A DNA stretch of 64,000 nt from positions 62,001 through 126,000 of the forward strand of contig NZ_JAUEDK010000003.1 in assembly GCF_030385785.1 (NCBI RefSeq), given 5' to 3'. The position numbers were made by a program, and so were the translations under genes. Shown piece after piece: positions 41,710 through 50,186 of this stretch (the first letter of the stretch is position 1; each line of letters opens with the position of its first letter). The DNA comes from Crenobacter oryzisoli. Lineage in GTDB: Bacteria > Pseudomonadota > Gammaproteobacteria > Burkholderiales > Chromobacteriaceae. The notes under the pieces are model-generated. The model ran no database searches. It had not been told where the DNA came from and worked only from the letters and a program-made list of their open reading frames with translations.

Positions 41710-42864
41710 ATGTTCCAGCTGTTCCCCCCCCACCGAGTCGCCGGCTCGAATGCATCGGGCACCACCGTTCTGCGGCTCGGCTACGTGCCGCTGACCGACT
41801 GCGCACCCCTCATCGTCGCCCAGCGGATGGGCTTCGACGAGCGCCACGGCATCACGCTCGAACTGCACCGACAGCCGTCCTGGGCGGCGGTGCGCGATAA
41901 GCTGCTGTCCGGCGAGCTCGACGCGGCGCACGCGCTGTACGGCCTGGTCTACGGGGTGCAACTGGGCCTCGGCGGCCCGCAGGCCGACATGGCGGTGCTG
42001 ATGACGCTAAACCGCAACGGCCAGGCGATCACGCTGTCCGCTCCGCTTGCGACGGCACTGGCCAGCGGCCGGCCGCTGCGCGAGGTGCTGGCCGCCGCGC
42101 CGCGCCGCCCGGTGCTCGCGCATACCTTCCCGACCGGCACGCACGCGATGTGGCTGTACTACTGGCTGGCAGCTCAGGGCATCCATCCGCTCGACGACGT
42201 GAAGAGCGTGGTGATCCCCCCGCCGCAGATGAATGACGCGCTGGCGGCGGGCGTGCTCGACGGTTTCTGCGCCGGCGAGCCGTGGAACGCGATCGCCGAG
42301 GCCGAGGGGGTGGGTCGAACGGTGATCGCCAGCGGCGAGATCTGGCCCGATCACCCGGAGAAGGTGCTCGCGTGCCGGCGCGACTTCGTCTCGGCAAGGC
42401 CGCACGCCGCTCGTGCGCTGACGATGACGCTACTCGACGCCTGCTGCTGGCTCGACGACCCGGCGCACCGCGCCGAGGCCGCCGGCTGGCTGTCCTGCCC
42501 GAACTGCATCGGCCGCGCACGGGCGCTGATCCTGCCGCGGCTGCTCGGCGACAGCAGACTGCCCGGCGCGCCGCTGCGCTTCTTCGGCGACGGCGAGGTC
42601 AACTACCCCTATCTGTCAGACGGCCTGTGGTTTCTCAGCCAGTACCGGCGGTGGGGCTTGCTTGGCGACTTGCCCAACCTGCAAGCCATCGCCACCGCGA
42701 TCAACCAGACGACGCTGTACCGTGAGGCGGCGGCCGCGCTCGGCATCAACGTACCGGACAGCGACCATCGCACCAGCGTGCTGATCGACGGCGTCGCCTG
42801 GGATGGTCGCGCCCCTGAGCGCTACGCGGACGGCTTCGCGATCCGCGCGACCGAGCACGCCTAA
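41710..42864 (+). CDS. nasS: NasS: nitrate-sensing NrtA-like protein
   Basis: 384 residues. It resembles the periplasmic nitrate-binding proteins NrtA/CmpA (LRLGYVPLTDCAPLIVAQRM, FPTGTHAMWLYYWLAAQGIH, WPDHPEKVLACRRDF) but has no signal peptide, as expected for cytoplasmic NasS. NasS binds nitrate or nitrite and releases NasT. AGAGGAAAGACG precedes the ATG. It lies 100 bases after nasT with a type B element between them. Confidence 0.88.
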   Translation: MFQLFPPHRVAGSNASGTTVLRLGYVPLTDCAPLIVAQRMGFDERHGITLELHRQPSWAAVRDKLLSGELDAAHALYGLVYGVQLGLGGPQADMAVLMTLNRNGQAITLSAPLATALASGRPLREVLAAAPRRPVLAHTFPTGTHAMWLYYWLAAQGIHPLDDVKSVVIPPPQMNDALAAGVLDGFCAGEPWNAIAEAEGVGRTVIASGEIWPDHPEKVLACRRDFVSARPHAARALTMTLLDACCWLDDPAHRAEAAGWLSCPNCIGRARALILPRLLGDSRLPGAPLRFFGDGEVNYPYLSDGLWFLSQYRRWGLLGDLPNLQAIATAINQTTLYREAAAALGINVPDSDHRTSVLIDGVAWDGRAPERYADGFAIRATEHA

Positions 42865-42876
42865 CCGTGCTGCGGC

Positions 42877-42921
42877 GCACAATGCTTGTGCGTGATCGGC
42901 AAAATCGCACCGATGCGGTGC
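42877..42921 (+). promoter_or_regulatory. Two NtrC-type binding sites
   Basis: GCAC-AATGCTT-GTGC (42877-42891) and GCACC-GATGC-GGTGC (42907-42921) both match the GCAC-N7-GTGC palindrome. Their centres are 30 bases apart, on the same helix face, and lie about 130 and 100 bases upstream of the predicted start from the sigma-54 promoter. Confidence 0.7.
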
Positions 42922-42985
42922 GAAGAATCCAGCGCCTCTCACGCCTTTCCCAACGAAATGGTGCCTCCGTGCGGATACCGCCCGC

Positions 42986-43001
42986 TGGCACAGGCCTTGC
43001 T
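42986..43001 (+). promoter_or_regulatory. Sigma-54 (RpoN) promoter of the nas operon
   Basis: TGGCAC-A-GGCC-TTGCT (42986-43001) matches the -24/-12 consensus perfectly. The expected transcription start is near 43013. Confidence 0.8.
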
Positions 43002-43045
43002 AAATAGACAGTGACCGGCGCAACGGCGCGCCGGCCAGAGAAACA

Positions 43046-43159
43046 AGAGCAGCTAAACAAACCCAGCGCAGTGATCCCAGCTAGGCGCATTGCCGCAGAC
43101 TGTACACGCAGTACGTCCAGGCAGCGCAACAACGCTGGGAGGGTTTGGTTAGCGGCTCT
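43046..43159. repeat. Type B palindromic element (114 bp), copy 3, in the nas leader
   Basis: AGAGCAGCTAAACAAACCC (43046-43064) and GGGTTTGGTTAGCGGCTCT (43141-43159) are inverted in 17 of 19 positions. It lies between the sigma-54 start and the ANTAR hairpins, so it is transcribed with them. Confidence 0.75.
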
Positions 43160-43165
43160 AAATGG

Positions 43166-43250
43166 GCAAGACCAACGGCGGTCTTCGCTCACAAGGACAA
43201 CGGCGTCCCCTCGTGTTCCAAAGAACATGAGCGGACGCCGTTTTTATTTT
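43166..43250 (+). promoter_or_regulatory. ANTAR-type two-hexaloop antiterminator and terminator (nas leader)
   Basis: Hairpin 1: AAGACC (43168-43173), loop AACGGC, GGTCTT (43180-43185), with GC/GC closing outside. Hairpin 2: GGAC (43195-43198), loop AACGGC, GTCC (43205-43208). Both hexaloops carry A at position 1 and G at position 4, as ANTAR targets need. The second loop and right arm (AACGGCGTCC, 43199-43208) are also the left arm of a terminator whose right arm is GGACGCCGTT (43233-43242), followed by TTTATTTT. The two structures exclude each other, so NasT binding would open the terminator. Confidence 0.85.
43199..43250 (+). terminator. Conditional Rho-independent terminator of the nas leader
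   Basis: AACGGCGTCC (43199-43208) pairs with GGACGCCGTT (43233-43242); an inner arm CTCGTGTTC/GAACATGAG extends it. The U-rich tract TTTATTTT follows. It overlaps hairpin 2 of the ANTAR element. Confidence 0.88.
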
Positions 43251-43302
43251 GGGCCGAGCAAGGCCACAGCCACCGGGAACCCCCGGCACCGGGAGATACA
43301 AG

Positions 43303-44505
43303 ATGGACCGTTCGTTCTGGCAGGCAGGACACAAGCCCACGCTGTTTTCCGCCTTTCTCTATTTCGACCTCAGCTTCATGGTGTGGTACCTGCTTGGCCC
43401 GCTGCAGGTGCAGATCGCCGGCGACCTGGGCCTCACCGCGCAACAACGGGGCCTGATGGTCGCGACGCCTATCCTCGCCGGCGCCCTGCTGCGTCTCGCG
43501 ATGGGCGTGCTGGTCGACCGCATCGGCGCCAAGCGTGCCGGCCTGATCGGCCAGGCGATCGTGATCGCCGCGCTGTTGACCGCATGGCGCGTCGGTTTCA
43601 CCAGCCTCGAAGGCGCGCTGGCGCTCGGCGTGTTCCTCGGCGTCGCCGGTGCATCGTTCGCGGTCGCACTGCCCTTGGCGTCGCGCTGGTACCCGCCGCA
43701 GCACCAGGGCACCGCGATGGGCATCGCCGGCGCCGGTAACTCGGGCACCGTGCTCGCCGCGCTGTTCGCGCCGACGCTCGCTGTGATGTTCGGTTGGCAG
43801 AACGTGTTCGGCCTCGCCTGCATCCCGCTCGCCATCGCATTGGCCATCTACGCCCTGAATGCCAAGGACGCGCCGGGCGCTGCGCCGAAGAAACGCCTCG
43901 CCGACTATGTCGCGGTGCTCAGTGCGAAGGACGCGTGGCTCTTCATGTTCTTCTACGCGATCACCTTCGGCGGCTTCTCCGGCTTCGCCAGCGCCCTGCC
44001 CGGCTACTTCCACGACCAGTTCGGCTTCGACGCCAAGACCGCCGGCCTCTATACCGCCGCCTGCGTGTTCGCCGGCTCGGTGATGCGCCCGCTCGGCGGC
44101 GTGCTTGCCGACCGCATCGGTGGCACCCGCTCGCTGCTGGTCGTCTACACCGCCACCGCCTGCCTGATCGCGGCGGCCGGCTTCAACGTCGGCGGCGCCA
44201 CCGGCGCGGTAGCGCTGTTCATCCTGGCGATGCTCTGCCTCGGTGCCGGCAACGGAGCGGTGTTCCAGCTGGTGCCGCAGCGCTTCAGCCAGGAGATCGG
44301 CGTGATGACGGGGCTGATCGGCATGGCCGGCGGCGTCGGCGGCTTCGCGCTGGCGGCGAGCTTGGGCGCGATCAAGCAGGCGACCGGCGGCTATGCCGGC
44401 GGGCTGTGGCTGTTCGCCTGCCTGGCGCTGCTCGGCTGGGCGAGCCTGACAGGAGTAAAGCAGCGGTGGCGCAGCAGCTGGTCCGCCGCCGCGGCACGGG
44501 TCTGA
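43303..44505 (+). CDS. Nitrate/nitrite MFS transporter (NarK/NasA type)
   Basis: 400 residues from the ATG at 43303 (GGGAGATACAAG before it), about twelve helices. NarK-type signatures include AGAGNSGTVLAALFAPTLAV (nitrate signature 1) and MAGGVGGFALAASLGAIK (signature 2). It imports nitrate for assimilation; the first gene of the operon controlled by NasT. Confidence 0.92.
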   Translation: MDRSFWQAGHKPTLFSAFLYFDLSFMVWYLLGPLQVQIAGDLGLTAQQRGLMVATPILAGALLRLAMGVLVDRIGAKRAGLIGQAIVIAALLTAWRVGFTSLEGALALGVFLGVAGASFAVALPLASRWYPPQHQGTAMGIAGAGNSGTVLAALFAPTLAVMFGWQNVFGLACIPLAIALAIYALNAKDAPGAAPKKRLADYVAVLSAKDAWLFMFFYAITFGGFSGFASALPGYFHDQFGFDAKTAGLYTAACVFAGSVMRPLGGVLADRIGGTRSLLVVYTATACLIAAAGFNVGGATGAVALFILAMLCLGAGNGAVFQLVPQRFSQEIGVMTGLIGMAGGVGGFALAASLGAIKQATGGYAGGLWLFACLALLGWASLTGVKQRWRSSWSAAAARV

Positions 44506-44546
44506 ATCTGCCGCGCAGGCGATCCAACAAGGTCAAGGAAAGCATC

Positions 44547-46979
44547 ATGAAGAAACTGAAACTCGTCGTCGTCGGCAACGGCATGGCCGGTATCCGCACC
44601 GTCGAAGAACTGCTGGCGCTGGCGCCGGAGCTGTACGAAATCACCGTGTTCGGCGCGGAGCCGCACCCGAACTACAACCGCATCCTGCTCTCGCCGGTGC
44701 TGGCGGGCGAACAAGCATTCGACGACATCATCCTCAACCCGCTGTCGTGGTACGCCGACAACGGCATCCGCCTGCATCTGGGCAAGACAGTGACCGAGAT
44801 TGACCGCGTGCGCCGCGTCGTTGTCGCCGACGACGGCACAGAAGAACCGTACGACCGATTGCTGCTCGCCACCGGCTCGTCGCCGTTCATCCTGCCGGTA
44901 CCGGGCAAAGACCTCGAAGGCGTGATCAGCTACCGCGACATCTACGACACCGAGGCGATGATCGAAGCGGCGAAGACGAAGCAGCACGCAGTGGTGATCG
45001 GCGGCGGCCTCTTGGGGCTGGAGGCGGCCAACGGCCTGAAGCTGCGCGGTATGGACGTGAGCGTCGTACACCTGGGCGACTGGCTGCTCGAGCGCCAGCT
45101 CGACGAGACCGCCGGCCGGCTGCTGCAGAAGTCGCTGGAAGAACGCGGCCTTGCCTTCCTGCTCGGCAAGCAGACGGCCGAGCTCGTCGACGACGGCACG
45201 GGCCATGTCGCCGCAGTGCGCTTCAAGGACGGTGGCGAGGAAAAAGCCGACCTGGTGGTGATGGCGGTCGGCATCCGCCCAAACACCACATTGGCCGAAT
45301 CGGCCGGCCTCCACTGCAATCGCGGCATCGTTGTCAGCGACGCGCTGCAGACATTTGACCCGCGCATCTACGCGGTCGGCGAATGCGTCAGCCATCGCGG
45401 CGTCGCCTACGGCCTGGTTGCCCCGCTGTTCGAGCAGGCCAAGGTCTGCGCCAACCACCTGGCGCAGCTGGGCATCGGCCAGTACAAGGGCTCGGTGCTG
45501 TCGACCAAGCTCAAGGTCACCGGCATCGACCTGTTTTCCGCCGGCGATTTCATCGGCGGCGACGGCACCGAGGACATCGTGCTGTCCGACCCGGCCGGCG
45601 GTGTCTACAAGAAACTGGTGATCAAGGACGACAAGCTGGTCGGCGCGTGCCTGTACGGCGACACCGCCGACGGCGCCTGGTACTTCAAGCTGCTGCGCGA
45701 GGGCCGCACCATCAACGACCTGCGCGACACGCTGATGTTTGGCGAATCGGCGATCGGCGACGCTGGCGTGCAGGGCCAGAGCCGCGCCGCCGCGATGCAG
45801 GACAGCGACGAGGTGTGCGGCTGCAACGGCGTGTGCAAAGGCACAATCGTCAAAGCGATCAAGGACAAGGGCCTGTTCACCGTCGACGACGTGAAGAAGC
45901 ACACCAAGGCGGCGAGCTCCTGCGGCTCGTGCACCGGTCTGGTCGAGCAGATCCTGATGAGCACGGTCGGCTCGAGCTTCCAGGAGACCCCGAAGACCAA
46001 GGCGGTGTGCGGCTGTACCGACCGCACCCACGCCGAAGTACGCAAGGCAATCCGCGAACACCACTTGCTCGACCACAAGGCGGTGTACGACTTCCTCGAA
46101 TGGCGCACGCCGAACGGCTGCGCCACCTGTCGGCCGGCGGTGAACTACTACCTCTTGTCGACCTGGCCGCACGAGGCGGTCGACGACCCGCAAAGCCGCT
46201 TCGTCAACGAGCGCGTGCACGCCAACATCCAGAAGGACGGCACCTTCTCGGTGATCCCGCAGATGAAGGGCGGCGTCACCAACTCGGAGGAGCTGCGCCG
46301 CATCGCCGACGTCGCCGACAAGTACCACGTGCCGATGGTCAAGGTGACCGGTGGCCAGCGCATCGACCTGTTGGGCGTGAAGAAGGAAGACCTGGTCAAC
46401 GTCTGGAAGGATCTGGGCATGCAGTCGGGCCACGCCTACGGCAAGTCGATCCGCACGGTGAAGACCTGCGTCGGCAGCGAGTTCTGCCGCTTCGGCACGC
46501 AGAACAGCACGCAGATGGGCATCGAACTCGAAACGATGCTGGCGAACATGTGGAGCCCTCACAAGGTGAAGCTCGCCGTGTCCGGCTGCCCGCGCAACTG
46601 CGCCGAGGCCGGCATCAAGGACGTGGGCGTGATCGCGGTCGACTCGGGCTGGGAGCTCTACGTCGGCGGCAACGGCGGCATCAAGACCGAGGTCGCGCAG
46701 TTCCTCTGCAAGGTGAAGACCGCTGACGAGGTCAAGGAATACAGCGGCGCCTTCCTGCAGCTCTATCGCGAGGAGGCGTACTACCTCGACCGCACCGTCC
46801 ACTACATCGCCCGTGTCGGCCTCGACTACATCAAGGCAAAGGTCGTCGACGATGCGGCCAACCGCCAGGCCCTCTTCGAGCGGCTGCTGTACTCGCTCGA
46901 AGGCCTGCCCGACCCGTGGGCCGCGCGCATTGCCGGTGCACAGAAGAATGAATATATCCCGATCAAGGCCATCGCATGA
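44547..46979 (+). CDS. nirB: NirB: NADH-dependent assimilatory nitrite reductase, large subunit
   Basis: 810 residues from the ATG at 44547 (AAGGAAAGCATC before it). N-terminal FAD/NADH domain (KLVVVGNGMAGIRTVEELLA, VVIGGGLLGLEAANGLKLRG), central BFD-like [2Fe-2S] region (CGCNGVCKG ... SSCGSCTGLVEQIL), then the siroheme/[4Fe-4S] sulfite-reductase domains (TCVGSEFCRFGTQNS, SGCPRNCAEAGIKDVG). It reduces nitrite to ammonia with NADH. The siroheme precursor would be supplied by the cobA product of the same operon. Confidence 0.96.
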   Translation: MKKLKLVVVGNGMAGIRTVEELLALAPELYEITVFGAEPHPNYNRILLSPVLAGEQAFDDIILNPLSWYADNGIRLHLGKTVTEIDRVRRVVVADDGTEEPYDRLLLATGSSPFILPVPGKDLEGVISYRDIYDTEAMIEAAKTKQHAVVIGGGLLGLEAANGLKLRGMDVSVVHLGDWLLERQLDETAGRLLQKSLEERGLAFLLGKQTAELVDDGTGHVAAVRFKDGGEEKADLVVMAVGIRPNTTLAESAGLHCNRGIVVSDALQTFDPRIYAVGECVSHRGVAYGLVAPLFEQAKVCANHLAQLGIGQYKGSVLSTKLKVTGIDLFSAGDFIGGDGTEDIVLSDPAGGVYKKLVIKDDKLVGACLYGDTADGAWYFKLLREGRTINDLRDTLMFGESAIGDAGVQGQSRAAAMQDSDEVCGCNGVCKGTIVKAIKDKGLFTVDDVKKHTKAASSCGSCTGLVEQILMSTVGSSFQETPKTKAVCGCTDRTHAEVRKAIREHHLLDHKAVYDFLEWRTPNGCATCRPAVNYYLLSTWPHEAVDDPQSRFVNERVHANIQKDGTFSVIPQMKGGVTNSEELRRIADVADKYHVPMVKVTGGQRIDLLGVKKEDLVNVWKDLGMQSGHAYGKSIRTVKTCVGSEFCRFGTQNSTQMGIELETMLANMWSPHKVKLAVSGCPRNCAEAGIKDVGVIAVDSGWELYVGGNGGIKTEVAQFLCKVKTADEVKEYSGAFLQLYREEAYYLDRTVHYIARVGLDYIKAKVVDDAANRQALFERLLYSLEGLPDPWAARIAGAQKNEYIPIKAIA

Positions 46980-47113
46980 GCGCCGACCCAGAGCCTTACT
47001 GCGCGGCCCTGATCGGGGCTCATGCGCTGCTCGAAATCCTCATGGACATCAAGTCCATTCCGGTTTCTGCGCTGCTCTTCACCCCGCTGAGGGCCGCTCG
47101 CGACAGACTCTGA
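46976..47113 (+). CDS. Small ORF (45 aa) coupled to nirB
   Basis: An ATG overlapping the nirB stop (ATGA at 46976-46979) opens a 45-codon frame (MSADPEPYCAALIGAHALLE, then ILMDIKSIPVSALLFTPLRA) that stops 22 bases before nirD. About three quarters of its third positions are G or C. A hydrophobic middle is possible. It may be a small protein, or just a coupling or spacer ORF; I do not recognise it. Confidence 0.35.
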   Translation: MSADPEPYCAALIGAHALLEILMDIKSIPVSALLFTPLRAARDRL

Positions 47114-47135
47114 GCCGGCTCGAAGGAGAGACATT

Positions 47136-47462
47136 ATGAACATGCCCGTTGAAAAACCCTGGCTGCGCGTCTGCGCCGTCGACGACATCCCGCTGCTTGG
47201 CAGCCGCGTGGTCGAACGCGACGCCGGCAATGTCGCGGTGTTCCGCACCGCTGCCGACACTGTGTTCGCGCTGCTAGACCGCTGCCCGCACAAGGCGGGG
47301 CCGCTGTCGCAGGGCATCGTCCACGGCGAGACGGTGACCTGTCCGCTGCACAGCTGGAACATCGATCTGGCAAGCGGCGAAGCGAAGGCACCGGACGTCG
47401 GCTGCGCACGGCGCTTTCCCGTCAAAGTCGAGAACGGCGACGTTTACCTCGCCTTGAGCTGA
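47136..47462 (+). CDS. nirD: NirD: nitrite reductase small (Rieske-type) subunit
   Basis: 108 residues (AAGGAGAGACATT before the ATG). Rieske ligands CPHKAG (near 50) and CPLHSW (near 69) match NirD. It helps NirB assemble and reduce nitrite. The gap to nirB (157 bases) is larger than usual and contains the small ORF. Confidence 0.92.
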   Translation: MNMPVEKPWLRVCAVDDIPLLGSRVVERDAGNVAVFRTAADTVFALLDRCPHKAGPLSQGIVHGETVTCPLHSWNIDLASGEAKAPDVGCARRFPVKVENGDVYLALS

Positions 47463-47472
47463 GGGTCGGATC

Positions 47473-50172
47473 ATGAGCAAAACCGTCACCAAATCGACCT
47501 GTTGTTACTGCGGCGTGGGCTGCGGCGTACTGATCGAGTCGGACGGCGACCGCATCACCGGCATCCAGGGCGACCCTTCGCATCCGGCCAACTTCGGCCG
47601 GCTGTGCACCAAGGGCATGAACCTGCCGGCCACCGCCGCCAGCACCACCGGCCGGGCGCTCTACCCCGAGCTGCGGCTGACCCGCGATGCCGAACGCCAG
47701 CGGGTCGACTGGGACGCCGCGCTCGACACGGTGGCCGAACGCTTCGCCGACATCATCCGCCGCCACGGCCCTGATGCGGTGGCGTTCTACGTGTCGGGGC
47801 AGCTGCTGACCGAGGACTACTACGTCTTCAACAAGCTCGCGAAGGGGCTGATCGGCACCAACAACATCGACACCAATTCGCGGCTGTGCATGTCGAGCGC
47901 GGTGACCGCGTACAAGCAGGCGCTCGGCGCCGACGGCCCGCCGACCTGCTACGAGGACCTGGAGCTGGCCGACTGCGTGCTGTTCGCCGGCAGCAATATG
48001 GCGTACGCGCACCCGGTGCTGTTCCGTCGCCTCGAAGCCGCCAAGGCCGCACGCCCCGACATGAAATGGATCGTCGTCGACCCACGCCGCACCGACACCG
48101 CGGCGATGGCCGACCTGCACCTCGCCATCCAGCCCGGCACCGACGTCGCGCTGTTCAACGGCATGCTGCACCACCTGATCTGGGAGGGGCTCATCGACGA
48201 CGACTACATCGGCGCGCACACCGACGGCTTCACCGAACTGAAGACGCTGGTGCGCGACTACACGCCGAAGATGGCCGCCGAGCTGTGCGGCATTCTCGAG
48301 GCCGACCTGATCACCGCCGCCGAGTGGTTCGGCCGCAGCCCATCCAGCCTGTCGCTGTACTGCATGGGCCTAAACCAGTCGAGCCACGGCACCGACAAGA
48401 ACCTGGCGCTGATCAACCTGCACCTGGCCACCGCCCAGATCGGCAAGCCCGGTGCCGGGCCGTTCTCGCTAACCGGCCAGCCCAACGCGATGGGCGGGCG
48501 CGAGGTCGGCGGCATGGCGACGATGCTCGCCGCGCACCGCGACATCGGCAACGCCGAACACCGCGCCGAGGTGGCCGACGCCTGGGGCATGCCGGTCGAG
48601 CGGCTGTCGGCCGAACCGGGCCTGCCTGCTGTGGCGATGTTCGACGCGATCCGCGGCGGCCGGATCAAGGCGGTCTGGATTGCCTGCACCAACCCGGCGC
48701 ACTCGCTGCCCGACCTCGGCAACGTCGCAGAGGCGCTGGCGGCGGCCGAGTTCGTCGTGGTGCAGGAAGCGTTCGCCAATACCGACACCGTGCCCTACGC
48801 TGACCTGCTGCTGCCGGCGACGACGTGGGGCGAGAAGAGCGGCACAGTGACCAACTCCGAGCGGCGCATCTCGCGGGTGCGAGCCGCTGTCGCCGCGCCC
48901 GGAGAGGCGAAGCCGGACTGGTGGATCGCCGCCGAAGCGGCGCGCCGCATCGAGGCGGAGCTCTACCCCGAGTCCTCATCGCTGTTCCCGTACCAGAACC
49001 CGATCGAGATATTCGACGAGCACGCCGGCCTCACCACCGGCCGCGATCTCGACATCGGCGGCCTAAGCTACGCCCGGCTCGAAGCGGACGGCCCGCAGCA
49101 ATGGCCATTACCGGTCGGCGCGACGACGGGTCTGGCGCGCCGCTATACCGACGGCGTGTTCGCGACGGCGGACGGGCGCGCGCACTTTCACGCGACGCCG
49201 TACAAGCCAGTCGCCGAGCCGACCAGCGCACGCTATCCGTTCCATCTGTTGACCGGCCGGCTACGCGACCAGTGGCACGGCATGAGCCGCACCGGCCGCG
49301 TGCCCCAGCTGTTCTCGCACACGCCGGAACCTTCGCTTGCAATGCACCCGAACGACGCCGAGCGGCGCGGCCTGAAGGCCGGCGAGCTGGTACGCGTCGA
49401 GAGCAAGCGCGGTGGCCTCGTACTGCCACTCGCGGTATCCGACGAGGTGCAAAGCGGCAGCGTGTTCGCCGCCATGCACTGGAACGGCCAGTTCCTCAAC
49501 TCGGGCGGCATCAATACGGCGAGCCTGCCCAAGGTCGACGGCAAGTCATTTCAGCCGGAACTGAAGCACGCGGCGGTGCGCGTCGAACGCGCGCTCTTGT
49601 CGTGGCGCGCGCTCGCCGCCTGCCGCTCGGCCGACGTGCTCGGGCTGCAAGCGGCGGTACAGCCGCTGCTCGCCGACTGCGACTACGCTGCGATCAGCCT
49701 GCAGGGCGACGACACGCTGGTGCTGCGCGTCGCCTGCGAGAACGCCCCCACCGGCTGGCTAGCACGCCTGTTCGCCGCGCTCGGCCTGCAGCCGGGGCCG
49801 GACGTGCTCGAATACCGCGACGCCCGCCGCGGCGTCGTGAAGCGGGTCGGCTGGCTCGATGGGCGACTCGCCGGCTTCGTGTTCGCCGGCGATGCGGCAG
49901 GCGGCGACGCGCTGCTCGACACGCTGCTCGCCGGCGAGCCGTGGCAGGGCCCGCGCCTCGCGGTGTTCACGCCGAAGGGTGTCGCCACTACGCCGCGTGA
50001 ACGCATCGTCTGCAACTGCAAACAGGTCGGCGAATCGCAGATCCGCACCGCGATCGAGCGCGGCGCCGATGTCAACGAACTGAAAACCACGCTCGGCTGC
50101 GGCAGCGTCTGCGGATCGTGCGTACCGGAGCTGAAACGCCTGTACACGACAACCGCGCCGCAGGCGGCGTAA
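47473..50172 (+). CDS. nasA: NasA: assimilatory nitrate reductase catalytic subunit
   Basis: 899 residues, 11 bases after nirD. N-terminal [4Fe-4S] cluster CCYCGVGCGVLIES, Mo-bis-MGD domains (NSRLCMSSAVTAYKQALGAD, VVDPRRTDTAAMADLHLAIQ), and a C-terminal [2Fe-2S] BFD-like module (CNCKQVGESQI ... GCGSVCGSCVPELKRL) of the NAD- or ferredoxin-linked NasA/NasC class. No separate FAD electron-transfer subunit is encoded here. It reduces nitrate to nitrite in the cytoplasm. Confidence 0.95.
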   Translation: MSKTVTKSTCCYCGVGCGVLIESDGDRITGIQGDPSHPANFGRLCTKGMNLPATAASTTGRALYPELRLTRDAERQRVDWDAALDTVAERFADIIRRHGPDAVAFYVSGQLLTEDYYVFNKLAKGLIGTNNIDTNSRLCMSSAVTAYKQALGADGPPTCYEDLELADCVLFAGSNMAYAHPVLFRRLEAAKAARPDMKWIVVDPRRTDTAAMADLHLAIQPGTDVALFNGMLHHLIWEGLIDDDYIGAHTDGFTELKTLVRDYTPKMAAELCGILEADLITAAEWFGRSPSSLSLYCMGLNQSSHGTDKNLALINLHLATAQIGKPGAGPFSLTGQPNAMGGREVGGMATMLAAHRDIGNAEHRAEVADAWGMPVERLSAEPGLPAVAMFDAIRGGRIKAVWIACTNPAHSLPDLGNVAEALAAAEFVVVQEAFANTDTVPYADLLLPATTWGEKSGTVTNSERRISRVRAAVAAPGEAKPDWWIAAEAARRIEAELYPESSSLFPYQNPIEIFDEHAGLTTGRDLDIGGLSYARLEADGPQQWPLPVGATTGLARRYTDGVFATADGRAHFHATPYKPVAEPTSARYPFHLLTGRLRDQWHGMSRTGRVPQLFSHTPEPSLAMHPNDAERRGLKAGELVRVESKRGGLVLPLAVSDEVQSGSVFAAMHWNGQFLNSGGINTASLPKVDGKSFQPELKHAAVRVERALLSWRALAACRSADVLGLQAAVQPLLADCDYAAISLQGDDTLVLRVACENAPTGWLARLFAALGLQPGPDVLEYRDARRGVVKRVGWLDGRLAGFVFAGDAAGGDALLDTLLAGEPWQGPRLAVFTPKGVATTPRERIVCNCKQVGESQIRTAIERGADVNELKTTLGCGSVCGSCVPELKRLYTTTAPQAA

Positions 50173-50186
50173 TGGGAGATGAGACG

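Noticed and set aside
43794-44546. Upstream extension of the nirB frame (251 codons)
   Set aside because: It overlaps the transporter gene in another frame, is Arg-rich without motifs, and a ribosome site is found before the ATG at 44547.
44391-46802. 803-codon frame on the minus strand
   Set aside because: Fully antisense to nirB; composition typical of GC-driven shadow frames.
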